The position numbers and the translations under genes are program-made. From a virus: a stretch of DNA of 33,077 nucleotides. The stretch is taken from IMG/VR virus record IMGVR_UViG_3300032892_000336, positions 1 to 33,077 of that record. The stretch is one strand, 5' to 3'. Below are positions 1 to 8,247 of this stretch, piece by piece (position 1 is the first letter of the stretch; the number at the start of each line of letters is the position of its first letter). The notes below the pieces were generated by a model. That model ran no database searches. It saw nothing but the letters and a program-made list of their open reading frames with translations, and had not been told where the DNA came from.

Positions 1-355
1 CGGCGCCGTCCCCTATTGCGTGCGACCACCTGGACGCCATACCGATTCAAATTGGTCGGAGTGAATCACACCGGAGTCTGCGAGGGAATCCCCCATTATG
101 ACGGCGTCGCCCTTGAGATCGAACGGATGATCGGCGTAACCATCCTCGTGGACGAGCTGGTACTGCCTCGTTAGAAGCAGCCATCGGGATATTTAGAAAT
201 GCCAAGGGCGCCCCGGAGGCGACCCGTTGTTGGGAATCAGACTGATGCGGCCGGGTCAGCCTTGCGGGCCGTCCGGCTTGCGTTCGCGCGCTCCTTGGCC
301 TTCGTGAGCTCGTCCTGAAGCGCATCCGGCATTTCCGCCGTGGCGTGCCGTCGCT
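1..355. other. Left edge, no gene assigned with confidence
   Basis: This stretch lies beyond the last recognisable tail gene. On the plus strand a frame open from the window edge ends at TAG 172-174 (about 57 codons, ending VTILVDELVLPR). On the minus strand another frame covers about 192 down to 14 without a clear start and reads as plausibly protein-like (it includes HEDGYADHPFDLKGD). I cannot decide between them: third-position GC is similar by eye and neither matches a family I recognise. One of them may be the truncated end of a neighbouring gene. I see no tRNA, integrase, attachment repeat or good terminator here. Lysis genes might be expected downstream of the tail fibre but are not seen. 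Confidence 0.3.
237..332 (-). CDS. Possible 31-residue charged small protein
   Basis: A short minus-strand frame begins with ATG at 332 and ends with TGA at 237-239. The product is strongly charged (starts MPDALQDELTKAKERAN, ends with several Arg, Lys and Ala) and would form one helix. It lies just after the 356-769 tail gene and in the same direction, so it could be the last cistron of the late operon. There is only a weak purine-rich stretch before the ATG. The frame is open further upstream into the preceding gene but without a better start. No family is recognised, and it may be spurious. Confidence 0.2.
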   Translation of the reverse strand: MPDALQDELTKAKERANASRTARKADPAASV

Positions 356-769
356 CTAGCTCGCGGCGCCGATCGTGAAAGTCAGATCGCCCGTCAGGAA
401 CTTGATGGGCGTGCCGGTCGCGACCGCGAACGGCCCGCCCGGCAGAGCCTTGCTGAACAACAGGTTTCCGTCCGAGGCCGCGTCGAAGATGCCGACATAG
501 TCCAGGTTGGCGACATCGCCGGCCGCCTCGCCGAAATCGACATCCGCCGAATTCGTGACCTCGTTGTCGACGCCATCGTCGGCGATGGCGTCGAAGGTGA
601 TCGCGACCCGGCCGCCAGCATTGATGGTATCGGTGACCTCGGCGCCCGAGGTTTTCGGGTTGCCGTTGAACAGACCGACGTAGCAGGCGGCGGGGGCCGC
701 CGGCATTGCATTGCCAGCAAGCCAGCGGCAGACCTTGTTGCCAAGATAGACGCTCATGTCAGATGCCAT
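356..769 (-). CDS. Small phage tail-fibre-like protein (137 aa)
   Basis: This is a virion-associated tail-tip or fibre protein by family resemblance and position. The N-terminus (MSVYLGNKVCRWLAGN, then a segment with YVGLFNGNP and EVT) is the pattern of small phage tail-fibre-like proteins that begin with a YLGN-K-xx-WL motif followed by an xVGLFNG strand. The rest is acidic and beta-rich with no signal peptide or membrane segment. The ATG at 769 is preceded by AGGAGA about 7 bases upstream, which favours it over the in-frame ATG four codons later. It is the last clear gene of the late operon, 16 bases downstream of the large receptor-binding protein gene. Its exact role (fibre subunit, cap or chaperone) cannot be told from sequence. 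Confidence 0.65.
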   Translation of the reverse strand: MASDMSVYLGNKVCRWLAGNAMPAAPAACYVGLFNGNPKTSGAEVTDTINAGGRVAITFDAIADDGVDNEVTNSADVDFGEAAGDVANLDYVGIFDAASDGNLLFSKALPGGPFAVATGTPIKFLTGDLTFTIGAAS

Positions 770-785
770 AGTTCTTCTCCTGTTG

Positions 786-3700
786 TTACCAACTCAGCAC
801 CACGACGACCTGAATCGGAGGCGCGTGGGGCTGAAATCCAATCGTCACCGCCGCCGCAAGCTCGGCGTCGTCGGTGAATGTGATCGAGAGCGCTATCGCG
901 GCGAGCAACGTCGCCCGGGCGGTCAGCACCGCGTCGTCGGTAAGATCGATAGCGAGCCGCAAGGCGGCGGCGCCGACGGTCAGATAGGCGGCAAGCGCCG
1001 CGCCGTCAGCGAGGCTTGCCGCCAGGTGGAGCGGTGCCGGCAGAACCGTAATCGCGACCGAGAATACGGCGTCCTCGGTGAACGCAACGGCGAGATGAAG
1101 CGGCGACCAGATGCCGATGGTCGGCGCCAGCGTTGCTTCGTCGAGGAACGCAGCGGCCAATTCCAGCGGCGGCGGGATGATGGTGATTGCCGCCTCTAAG
1201 CCCGCGTCGTCGGCCAATGCCGCCGTCAGTGCGAGCGGCGGGATGCCGGCCGCGGGGGCTTTGATCGCATCTACGATCAAGCCCCAATTCAGGATCGTGA
1301 AGGCGGTCCCGAAGGCGACGAGCGCATTATCCAGCGGCGCGGTCGCCAGCTTGTATTCGCTTTGCTGTGACGACCAGTCGGTGCCGCCGCCATTGGTGAA
1401 ATTCGCGAGCGTCGTGAAATCGGCGGGCGATGAGCTGGTCCCGCCGCTGCGCGGCGACCCCGCGACGGCAAGAATCAGCTCGCGGGCGGCATCGGTCGAA
1501 ACGCCGGCAAGGCTCGGTGTGCTGGCGCTCGATGCTCCGCCGGTCGCGCTCGCCGGCAGGCTCGCGTTGGTGTCGAAAGGCTCGTCGATATCGGCGCCGG
1601 CAACGCCGAACGCGAGAATGGTCGCGTCATCGACATTGCCGCCGGAAATGTGAGCGGTGATCGTATCGGCGGTCAGCGCAGCCGGCGCATGCGCCCACCA
1701 GATTTCCAGCGTGTTCGAGTTGCTGTTGCGACCGCCGGCCCACTGGTATTGCGCTCGTCGCTGCCAGGAAAGCCCGGCGGTGTCGGTCACGCTGCCGACG
1801 GGGCGATAGCCGTTGGCCCCGGTCGTCTCGGTGTGGACGATGGCGACGATGATATCGTCCGGCTGCGTGGTCGTCAGTGAAACGTTGCCCGTTGCGGTGC
1901 CGGAGAAGTTCGCGTTGGCTTGCCCATCGATAGAGGGCCCGAGCGGCGCGCCGTCGCCGACGATATCGAAAGCGCGCTGGAGATTCTGCGTCCAGGCCGG
2001 CAGCGTCGGCACGGCCAGGACCGCGCCGAACACCTCGCCATCGTGCGAAATCAGAACATCGAAATTCAGCGGCGCCAGATTGTATTCGGAGGTGTTCTGC
2101 GCCCGCATGGTAAGAACGGCGGGTGCAGCCGCGGACGGGAACGTATAGCCGACATATTGCTTGCCGTTCGCCCCGGCCTGCCAGCGCGTGCCGGGATTAT
2201 TGTCGAAGGCGTTGGCCCCCGCGTAGCTCGAATTGTGCGAGGACTCGATCGCGGTGCCGCTGCCGGCATCGGTCAGATCGATGCCGCTACCGTCGCGGAA
2301 TTCGAGCTCCTGGATTTCGACGTAGTCGGCGCTGCCGAAGGCCCCGCTCGACATCTTGTCGAGGCAGCGCACCGCCCAGGTTTCGGCGGCGCCGTCGACC
2401 AGCGACGGCTTTGTATAGGTCCGCGTCTGTAGATTCGACCAGCCGGTCTCGTTGATGGCGCCGATAGCGCTGCGCCAATTGACGCCATCGTCCGACCATT
2501 CGAGCCAAAAGCGCTTGGGAACTTGCGTGAGATACGAAGTATCAGCCTTGAGCGCGAATTCGACGATGGCCTGACGTAGCGGGAAGCGGTAGCCGACCCA
2601 CACGCCGGAAGAACCGACGGTCGCCCAGCGATTCCCCTCGCTGCGATTAAAGGCGTTCGCCGCGACATCGGAGCCGCTATGGCCGCTTTCGAGCGCGCTC
2701 CCACCCACGCACAAATCGGCGCCACCGGGCGAGGCGCGCATATAGACCTCGCCGATCGACGTATAGGAATCGGCATTGTTGGCCTCGACATAGACGCGCC
2801 ACCAGAAATGCGCGCCGGGCGGGATAGGCACACGCGAATTGACCGCGAGCGTCGCCCCATCGGAAAAGTTGACGCGCAGATTGCCTGCAAGCGGCAGCGC
2901 GTTCGCTACCACCAGGCGATGCCAGCTGAGCGTCGATGGTGGCGTGCCGGCCGTCCATGCGACGCCGTTCGCCGATGTGTAGAGCGTATTGGCGCCGATG
3001 ACGAGCCACTTGCCGCCATCGGACCAGCACGCATGGTCGAAGCGCGTTCCGCCGAGGCCGCTCGCAAGTTGCGTGTAATTGACACCATCGGTGGAGCGGG
3101 CAATGACGCCGGTATTGCCGCCGACCACCATCAGCATGTCGAGGCCGGGCGAATAGGCGATCGATTGCCAGTCGTAGGCCGAGCCGGTCAGCGATTTTTG
3201 CGACCACGCTGCCGAGGTCGGATCGCTGCAATAGGCGTAGTCGTTGTTGCCGCTGGCGTTGCCAGCGATCATGCAGAATTTCTGGATGGCGCCGCCAGCC
3301 CAGGCGATAAAGCGCCAATTCTTGGATGTGGCCGGCGCGTTCGCCTTGGTCCAATTGACCGCGTCGGGCGACGTATAGACCGCGTTGTTGTCGCCAACCG
3401 CGACTAAAAGGCTGCGATCGGATGACCAGCAGACCGAGTTGAGCGCAACACCGGTGTCGGGCAGCGAGCGCGCGGTCCAGTTGATCCCGTCGGGCGAGGT
3501 GAGGACGCGCGTGCTGGTGGTTGGCCCGGCCGAGGTGACGATGACGAACAGCCCGAGGACGCCGGCCCAGCAGATTCCATTCATCGTCCACGAATTCGTA
3601 TTCGGGACGGCGGTGCCGGTCCAGCTATGGCCGTTGTCGGTCGAGCGCGCGACGTTGTTGGAATTGTTGTCGCCACCGCTGGCGATGGCGACGAACATGC

Positions 3701-3860
3701 CGAGCTTCGGCGAATAGGCGAGCCCCGACCAGCTCGAACCGCTGCCGTTGGCGAAGGTCGGAAGATTGACCGTCGTCCAGCTGGCCGCGTCGTCGGCCGA
3801 CCAGGCGCCGCGCGGATTGTCAGCGCCGCCCCAGGCGACCGCTACAAGCGGGGTCGCCAT
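786..3860 (-). CDS. Large putative receptor-binding / tail-fibre protein with propeller, discoidin and repeat domains
   Basis: The 1024-residue product is mosaic. Residues about 1-320 contain seven S-x-D/N-x-x-x-W/Y boxes (for example STDNGHSW, TSPDGINW, RSTDGVNY), each in a unit that also has a W-x-x-I-x-Y/W-S strand. This is the signature of a seven-bladed BNR/sialidase-like beta-propeller. Residues about 340-485 and 495-635 look like two discoidin (F5/8 type C) folds, with the typical ANAF-x-x-x-x-G-x-RW motifs. Residues about 640-860 look like a beta-sandwich. Residues about 876-1011 are six degenerate 22-23 residue repeats. Such modules bind glycans, so host-surface recognition is the likely role. 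I see no clear sialidase catalytic set, so enzymatic activity is not claimed. It is encoded 2 bases downstream of the 256-residue tail protein gene. The function is inferred from architecture and operon position. Confidence 0.75.
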   Translation of the reverse strand: MATPLVAVAWGGADNPRGAWSADDAASWTTVNLPTFANGSGSSWSGLAYSPKLGMFVAIASGGDNNSNNVARSTDNGHSWTGTAVPNTNSWTMNGICWAGVLGLFVIVTSAGPTTSTRVLTSPDGINWTARSLPDTGVALNSVCWSSDRSLLVAVGDNNAVYTSPDAVNWTKANAPATSKNWRFIAWAGGAIQKFCMIAGNASGNNDYAYCSDPTSAAWSQKSLTGSAYDWQSIAYSPGLDMLMVVGGNTGVIARSTDGVNYTQLASGLGGTRFDHACWSDGGKWLVIGANTLYTSANGVAWTAGTPPSTLSWHRLVVANALPLAGNLRVNFSDGATLAVNSRVPIPPGAHFWWRVYVEANNADSYTSIGEVYMRASPGGADLCVGGSALESGHSGSDVAANAFNRSEGNRWATVGSSGVWVGYRFPLRQAIVEFALKADTSYLTQVPKRFWLEWSDDGVNWRSAIGAINETGWSNLQTRTYTKPSLVDGAAETWAVRCLDKMSSGAFGSADYVEIQELEFRDGSGIDLTDAGSGTAIESSHNSSYAGANAFDNNPGTRWQAGANGKQYVGYTFPSAAAPAVLTMRAQNTSEYNLAPLNFDVLISHDGEVFGAVLAVPTLPAWTQNLQRAFDIVGDGAPLGPSIDGQANANFSGTATGNVSLTTTQPDDIIVAIVHTETTGANGYRPVGSVTDTAGLSWQRRAQYQWAGGRNSNSNTLEIWWAHAPAALTADTITAHISGGNVDDATILAFGVAGADIDEPFDTNASLPASATGGASSASTPSLAGVSTDAARELILAVAGSPRSGGTSSSPADFTTLANFTNGGGTDWSSQQSEYKLATAPLDNALVAFGTAFTILNWGLIVDAIKAPAAGIPPLALTAALADDAGLEAAITIIPPPLELAAAFLDEATLAPTIGIWSPLHLAVAFTEDAVFSVAITVLPAPLHLAASLADGAALAAYLTVGAAALRLAIDLTDDAVLTARATLLAAIALSITFTDDAELAAAVTIGFQPHAPPIQVVVVLSW
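828..1235 (-). repeat. Six tandem 22-23 residue repeats in the tail-fibre C-terminus
   Basis: Within the 1024-residue protein the pattern L-x-L-x-x-x-L/F-x-D/E-D/E/G-A-x-L/F-x-x-x-I/V-T-I/V recurs six times in a row (copies begin LALTAAL, LELAAAF, LHLAVAF, LHLAASL, LRLAIDL and IALSITF). At DNA level the copies are diverged, so this is an old protein repeat rather than a recent duplication. The alternating hydrophobic pattern suggests stacked beta strands or a solenoid, possibly a trimerising shaft or surface-binding element. The repeat count could vary between related phages. Confidence 0.7.
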
Positions 3861-3862
3861 CG

Positions 3863-4633
3863 TCAGAGCGTCCCCTTAACGCCTGCGAACAGGATGCTCA
3901 GATCGAAGGCGGTATCATCGAGCGCCGTGGGCCGCATGACGCGCAACGTATTGCCGGCGTTGAACTGGATGGCCTGGTCGAACGTGAACGTGCCGGCGGT
4001 GCTGCCGGGCGCGAAATCCAGCGTGCCGATCTGAATTGCATCCTGGTAGATCGCGCAGGACAGCGCCGCGGTTGGCGCTACGGCAAGCCCGGCCGACGAG
4101 TCGTTCAAACCCGCCGGCAAATAGAACGGCGTGCGCGCCGACGCGCGAAAAGCGAACATCGCCGCGCCGTCGACAATGCCAAGCCCCGGTGGACCCGGAA
4201 AAAAGAAGGCGATGTCGTAACTGTTCGGAAACGGCATCACGAACTGGTAGAACGGGCCTTGCGCGTCCGCGCCGAATACGAAGGCGTCGTCCGAGGTGAA
4301 ATCGTGCAGCACCAAATAGAGGCCGTCATTGGCGACGAGGAAATCGTAGAGCCGGTAATCGTGGTTGGGCTGAAAGGCGCCGGTGAAGCGGAAGGCGGCT
4401 TGCGGCAGGACGTAAGGGCCGAACACCGTATGATCGGCCATGGTGATCGTCATCCGGTTGCCGTCGACCGAAATCGAATCGATCTCGTTGGGCAGCACCG
4501 GATTCTGCTCGACCGCCTCCAGCCGCTGTTCAACGTCGTAGAAATTCTGGTCGATTTCTTCGGGCTGAAGATCGCGGCCGAGGCCGGCGCCCCATTGGGC
4601 GTTGTCATCGGTGCGGTATTTCAGGGCGACCAT
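3863..4633 (-). CDS. Putative tail-tip / fibre-connector protein (256 aa)
   Basis: The product starts MVALKYRTDDNAQWGAG, a type of N-terminus I associate with phage tail appendage proteins that attach fibres to the tail tip. It continues with LQPEEIDQNFYDVEQRLEAVEQ, a short helical stretch that could trimerise, and then a beta-rich body with a segment like those following collagen-like or carbohydrate-binding modules in fibres (GAFQPNHDYRLYDFLVANDGLYLVLHD, split here by description: residues about 85-110). No signal peptide or membrane segment is seen. It sits between the 282-residue gene (9 bases away) and the large receptor-binding gene (2 bases away), so it probably belongs to the host-recognition apparatus. 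No enzymatic motif is visible. Confidence 0.55.
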   Translation of the reverse strand: MVALKYRTDDNAQWGAGLGRDLQPEEIDQNFYDVEQRLEAVEQNPVLPNEIDSISVDGNRMTITMADHTVFGPYVLPQAAFRFTGAFQPNHDYRLYDFLVANDGLYLVLHDFTSDDAFVFGADAQGPFYQFVMPFPNSYDIAFFFPGPPGLGIVDGAAMFAFRASARTPFYLPAGLNDSSAGLAVAPTAALSCAIYQDAIQIGTLDFAPGSTAGTFTFDQAIQFNAGNTLRVMRPTALDDTAFDLSILFAGVKGTL

Positions 4634-4642
4634 TCACATCCT

Positions 4643-5491
4643 CTACGGCAGGCGTTCGGCAGTGACCTCGAGCGTGCCGAGATCAATCGCGAAAGAGCTG
4701 GTGCAGGCTGGCATCACGCTCTCAGGGACGTTGGGGCTTGCGGTGCCGGCAGCAGCAACCGGCATGCCGGCCCAGCTCGGATTGCATTGAGCGTCCGAGG
4801 GGAAGTCGCGGGTGCCCTTATAGGTGCCGAAGTCGAGCGCCCATCGGTAATAGGTGCTGCTCGATGCGCCGGCCGTCGCGATCGCAAAGGTCAGAGAACG
4901 GGACGGGCTGATCAGCTCTTTGATCCGGCCGAGATTGAAAAAGACGATCGCATGCGCCGAATAAAAGAACTGATTGATCGTCTGGAGCTCAGTGTGCGAG
5001 GCGGTGACCTCCCAGATGATCCAATAGATCTGGTCGGCGGGGATGCCGTAGCCCTCCACCCAGCCGTCGATGGCCTGCTGGAGCACGTCCTGATCGGGCA
5101 CGCCGTCGTGATAAGGGACGCGCACACCGCCGAGCGGCGAGCCGCCGCCATAGGCCCAGCCGTTCCAGATCGCCTCGTCGACGACGGTCGCCTCATAGGT
5201 GTGGCTTTCCGAATGCTGGTCGGACCAGGGCGGCCGGCTCCACATGTATTCCTGCGCCAGCATGGCAGACGAAAATGGATTGACGATCGGCGTGGCACCC
5301 GGGAAGCCGATCTGCGCCAGCAGATTGAAGTCAGTGCCGAACGGCAGTCCGCTTAAGAGTGGCGTATCGCTGAAAGCATCACCGCCGGCATAATCGATGC
5401 TCAAGACCAGTGCAGCAATCTTTGCAGCGCCCCAGCCGACCTCGACAATGTTTTGGTGTGGGTCGAGCCGCGTTGGGGGATCAAGCGCCAT
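4643..5491 (-). CDS. Conserved tail-region protein of unknown role (282 aa)
   Basis: A soluble, aromatic-rich protein (motifs such as EYMWSRPPWSDQ and DQIYWIIWEVTASHTE) with no recognised domain. It has no signal peptide and no convincing membrane helix. The ATG at 5491 lies within the end of the upstream 113-residue gene (11-base overlap), so the two are probably translationally coupled. The position after the large hub-like protein gene and before the fibre genes suggests a structural tail-tip component. An alternative is a fibre-assembly factor. The call rests on position only. Confidence 0.5.
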   Translation of the reverse strand: MALDPPTRLDPHQNIVEVGWGAAKIAALVLSIDYAGGDAFSDTPLLSGLPFGTDFNLLAQIGFPGATPIVNPFSSAMLAQEYMWSRPPWSDQHSESHTYEATVVDEAIWNGWAYGGGSPLGGVRVPYHDGVPDQDVLQQAIDGWVEGYGIPADQIYWIIWEVTASHTELQTINQFFYSAHAIVFFNLGRIKELISPSRSLTFAIATAGASSSTYYRWALDFGTYKGTRDFPSDAQCNPSWAGMPVAAAGTASPNVPESVMPACTSSFAIDLGTLEVTAERLP

Positions 5492-5822
5492 CGCTCTTGT
5501 TCTTGTAGGTGAATGTGGTCTCCTGGCCGTTCACGCCAGAGGTCTTGAGCTTGTCGATCAATTCGACATCGACGTACTGCGAATCATCATCCGGGTTTGT
5601 GATGCGCTTGATGCTGGTTTCGCGGGAGAGTTCGCGGTGCTTGCTCTCGACGTAGGACGTGATCGTGCTCGAGTAGCTCGAATTGAACGTCTTGGTCGAT
5701 CCGGTCTCTCCGCACTGGATCAGCATGTTGTCGACCGGTGGTTCGCTCGGATTCAAAATCCGCTGCGGCGGCGTCACGTCCCGTGACTGGAACGGCCGCA
5801 CGATGCGCTCAAGGCCGGTCAC
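5481..5822 (-). CDS. Small tail-tip protein (113 aa), unknown
   Basis: A hydrophilic 113-residue protein rich in Ser, Thr and charged residues (FNSSYSSTITSYVESKHREL, then a basic segment). It is not recognised. It overlaps the upstream 663-residue gene by 4 bases and the downstream 282-residue gene by 11 bases, which places it firmly in the tail operon. The Ser/Thr-rich composition with probable beta strands fits a minor structural protein. No catalytic motif, signal peptide or membrane segment is seen. Confidence 0.5.
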   Translation of the reverse strand: MTGLERIVRPFQSRDVTPPQRILNPSEPPVDNMLIQCGETGSTKTFNSSYSSTITSYVESKHRELSRETSIKRITNPDDDSQYVDVELIDKLKTSGVNGQETTFTYKNKSDGA

Positions 5823-7810
5823 GACGACGCGGCCTCAAGATCGATCATCTTCGGCACCTTCAATTGCGAGACGGCAATGTCATAGGCCGTCTCGAAGGAC
5901 ATGCCGGCGACGGGCTTCAATTCGAGGTCGTACCAGACCGCATTGCCTTTGAGGATTTCGGTCGTGGTCTGCGATTGCAGCGCCGCAATGCGGTTCTGCT
6001 CGTTCACGTTCTGCGGCTGCGCGTTGTTGACCTCGATATCGATGGGGAACGACGCCTCGATGGCGCCGCCCTGCGCGTCGGCCGAGCCGTGCACCTGCTC
6101 GCGCACCACCGCCTGCCGTTTCGACAGCGGAAACGTGAGCCCGTCATCGTTCGGCGCGTCGATGGGCGGCGCATAGCTCACATCGCTCGCCGGCAGCGCC
6201 ACCTCAACATTGCGGTATGCCTGATAGCCGCGCGCCATGTAGCCTTCCGCCGCATAGGACGGATCGCCCGGCTGCTCCTGCACCGCGCCGCCATAGCCGA
6301 TAGCGCAGCCGACCGTGACGGACCCGATGGCGACGCCGTTGCCGCCATCGACGCCGAATTTGTAGCCGACGATCTTGCCCAGTGCCTGCCCACCCGGCAG
6401 GCGGTCGTCGAATAGCCGGCCATTCTTGCGACAGGTGAGCGCGATTGCGCGCTCGAAGCTGCAGGCGAAAGTGATCTCGACGCAGCGCGAACGGATCAGC
6501 AGGTGCGCGCGCGCCTGCGCAATCAGATATTCGAGGCTCCAGCGCCCGCGGTCGGTGGGCAGATAGGAGCGCCGGCCGAGATAGCCGATCGGCGGCGGGC
6601 CGCCGGCCACTTCGGAGCCGACATCCTGCGAGTCCAAGCTGATCGCCAGCACATCAGCGTCCTCGGCCAGCGTCACAATGTCCTGCACATCGGTTACAAG
6701 CGTAAAGCGCGCGTGTTCCTTGCGCGGCCGGTTGGCGTCGTATTTGAGCGTCATGCTCGTCTGGACTTGCCAGAGCGGCACATAAAGCCCGGTGCTTTCT
6801 TGTGTTGCCGGGATATTGATCGGGTCGCTGTCCGGCCCGCCCTCGTCGATGACGCCAGTCTGAAACTTGCGCATCAGGTCGGTGTAAAGGTAGGGGCCGC
6901 GCATGATCGGCACCGAGCTCGAAATGCTCACCGACATGGTGTCGCCGGTTGCGTGCTTCTTCTCCTGGTTCTGCCAATTGACGGTACAATTGACCGTATC
7001 GACGTTCTCGACATCGTTGAGATCGCGCGCCGAGGCGGCAACGACGGTCCAGCCGCCGCCAAGGCTCGCGCCCGGCTTCGGCCAATCGGAGATCAGCGAC
7101 TGCCCGGTGTAGGTCGCGACATCCAAACCGAATTGCAGCGCACCCGATGCTTGTTGCGTCCAATTGATGGTGGCGTCGACCGAGACGCTGCGCAGCGGCG
7201 TCTCGCCGAGATTGATTTTGACGGAGTCGTAGGGCACCTCGTCGGGATGGAAATCCTCGATGCCATCTTCGCCAACCAGCACATCGGAGATATCGACAGC
7301 GTGGGTGACGCGATCGATCGACCACAGCGCCGAACGGGCTTCGAGCACGGTATCGGGATCGTCGAGCGCGTCGGGATTGATCCAGATCGGATCGTAATAG
7401 GGCCGCACCTTCAACGTTTCCGCCTTGGCTGCCTTCAGCGCCACGAAATCGGCCGGCCGCGCGGTGAAGACGAGCGTCACCAGTTCCTGATTGATGTCGG
7501 TCGGCACGCCGACCAGCCGGCCGTAGAAGAGGGGCACGAAATCGGCGCCGTTCTGCCAGGAAAGCCATGCCCAGACCCGGCGCGACGGCGCCAAGAGGCC
7601 GATGCGCGGGTTGCGGACGATCGCGGTCAGGGTCGCGAAATCGCCCTCGCTGTGATCGATATCGAACTTGAAAATGTCCTCGTCGATGCGCGTGTGCACG
7701 GCGCGATCGAATGTTTCGTTCTTGTCCGCCCAGGCAAAATAGAACGGCCCGATGCTCTCGAAGCGAAGCCTTGCACGCAGGCTCGCTTGATCGGTGAAAT
7801 TGGCGTTCAT
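5819..7810 (-). CDS. Large tail protein, putative hub / distal tail component (663 aa)
   Basis: The product starts MNANFTDQASLRARLRFESIGPFYFAWAD when read from ATG 7810, which overlaps the TGA of the preceding gene by 4 bases. The frame stays open further upstream, but that part reads through the preceding gene and is Arg-rich, so the downstream ATG is preferred. The N-terminal third (strands around WAWLSWQN and FVPLFYGRLVGVP) resembles hub-type domains of siphophage tail tips in which a small domain binds the tail tube. The rest has no motif I can name. Gene order (tape measure, 142-residue protein, this protein, fibres) is where a distal tail protein or hub is normally encoded. The function is inferred. 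Confidence 0.55.
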   Translation of the reverse strand: MNANFTDQASLRARLRFESIGPFYFAWADKNETFDRAVHTRIDEDIFKFDIDHSEGDFATLTAIVRNPRIGLLAPSRRVWAWLSWQNGADFVPLFYGRLVGVPTDINQELVTLVFTARPADFVALKAAKAETLKVRPYYDPIWINPDALDDPDTVLEARSALWSIDRVTHAVDISDVLVGEDGIEDFHPDEVPYDSVKINLGETPLRSVSVDATINWTQQASGALQFGLDVATYTGQSLISDWPKPGASLGGGWTVVAASARDLNDVENVDTVNCTVNWQNQEKKHATGDTMSVSISSSVPIMRGPYLYTDLMRKFQTGVIDEGGPDSDPINIPATQESTGLYVPLWQVQTSMTLKYDANRPRKEHARFTLVTDVQDIVTLAEDADVLAISLDSQDVGSEVAGGPPPIGYLGRRSYLPTDRGRWSLEYLIAQARAHLLIRSRCVEITFACSFERAIALTCRKNGRLFDDRLPGGQALGKIVGYKFGVDGGNGVAIGSVTVGCAIGYGGAVQEQPGDPSYAAEGYMARGYQAYRNVEVALPASDVSYAPPIDAPNDDGLTFPLSKRQAVVREQVHGSADAQGGAIEASFPIDIEVNNAQPQNVNEQNRIAALQSQTTTEILKGNAVWYDLELKPVAGMSFETAYDIAVSQLKVPKMIDLEAASS

Positions 7811-8235
7811 TTCTCTTCGAGAGTCATCGACCAGCCAACCTGCGCGCCATATTCGTCGCGCGACAGCTGGAAATCCGTCACCACCATGGTCAGTCGCGGC
7901 CGGTAATAGGTGAAGCCGTCTTCGGAGAACGACGAACCATCGACCACCGGCCGCTGCGGCGTGCCGCCTTCGGGATAGGCAAGCTCCTCGATACAATCGA
8001 CGACGATCTGCCGGCCGGGCCAAAGCCCGTCGCAGGAGGGCGGGCGCTGATCGGTCCCGCTGATGGTGGACTTGTATTTGCGGAATTCTGCCCGCGACAG
8101 ATCAATCAGCTCGCCATTGACCGTGCGCGCCAGGCTGGTCGCCTGGTCGAGCGGCTCCAGCGTCTGGGTCAGACCTCGCGCGGAATAGGGCGGCACCCCG
8201 AGCCCCAGAAGCGAGAGCACGGTTTCGTCCGCCAT
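7807..8235 (-). CDS. Conserved phage protein next to tape measure, probable tail-tip component (142 aa)
   Basis: The sequence begins MADETVLSLLGLGVPPYSARG and includes TISGTDQRPP and YYRPRLTMVV. I recognise this as a conserved type of protein found after tape measure genes in alphaproteobacterial phages, but it has no assigned function that I know. It is acidic and probably beta-rich, without membrane segments. It begins 12 bases after the tape measure stop and overlaps the next gene by 4 bases. Tail-tip initiator or distal tail protein are both possible. Confidence 0.55.
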   Translation of the reverse strand: MADETVLSLLGLGVPPYSARGLTQTLEPLDQATSLARTVNGELIDLSRAEFRKYKSTISGTDQRPPSCDGLWPGRQIVVDCIEELAYPEGGTPQRPVVDGSSFSEDGFTYYRPRLTMVVTDFQLSRDEYGAQVGWSMTLEEK

Positions 8236-8247
8236 CGGTTATCCTGT

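Noticed and set aside
47-325. Minus-strand 92-codon open frame at the left edge
   Set aside because: Arg/Pro/Ser-rich composition, out-of-frame reading of a better candidate, no ribosome site and no family.
7811-8023. Longer N-terminus of the 663-residue tail protein
   Set aside because: It would run entirely through the preceding gene and is Arg-rich; ATG 7810 gives a 4-base overlap and a typical start.
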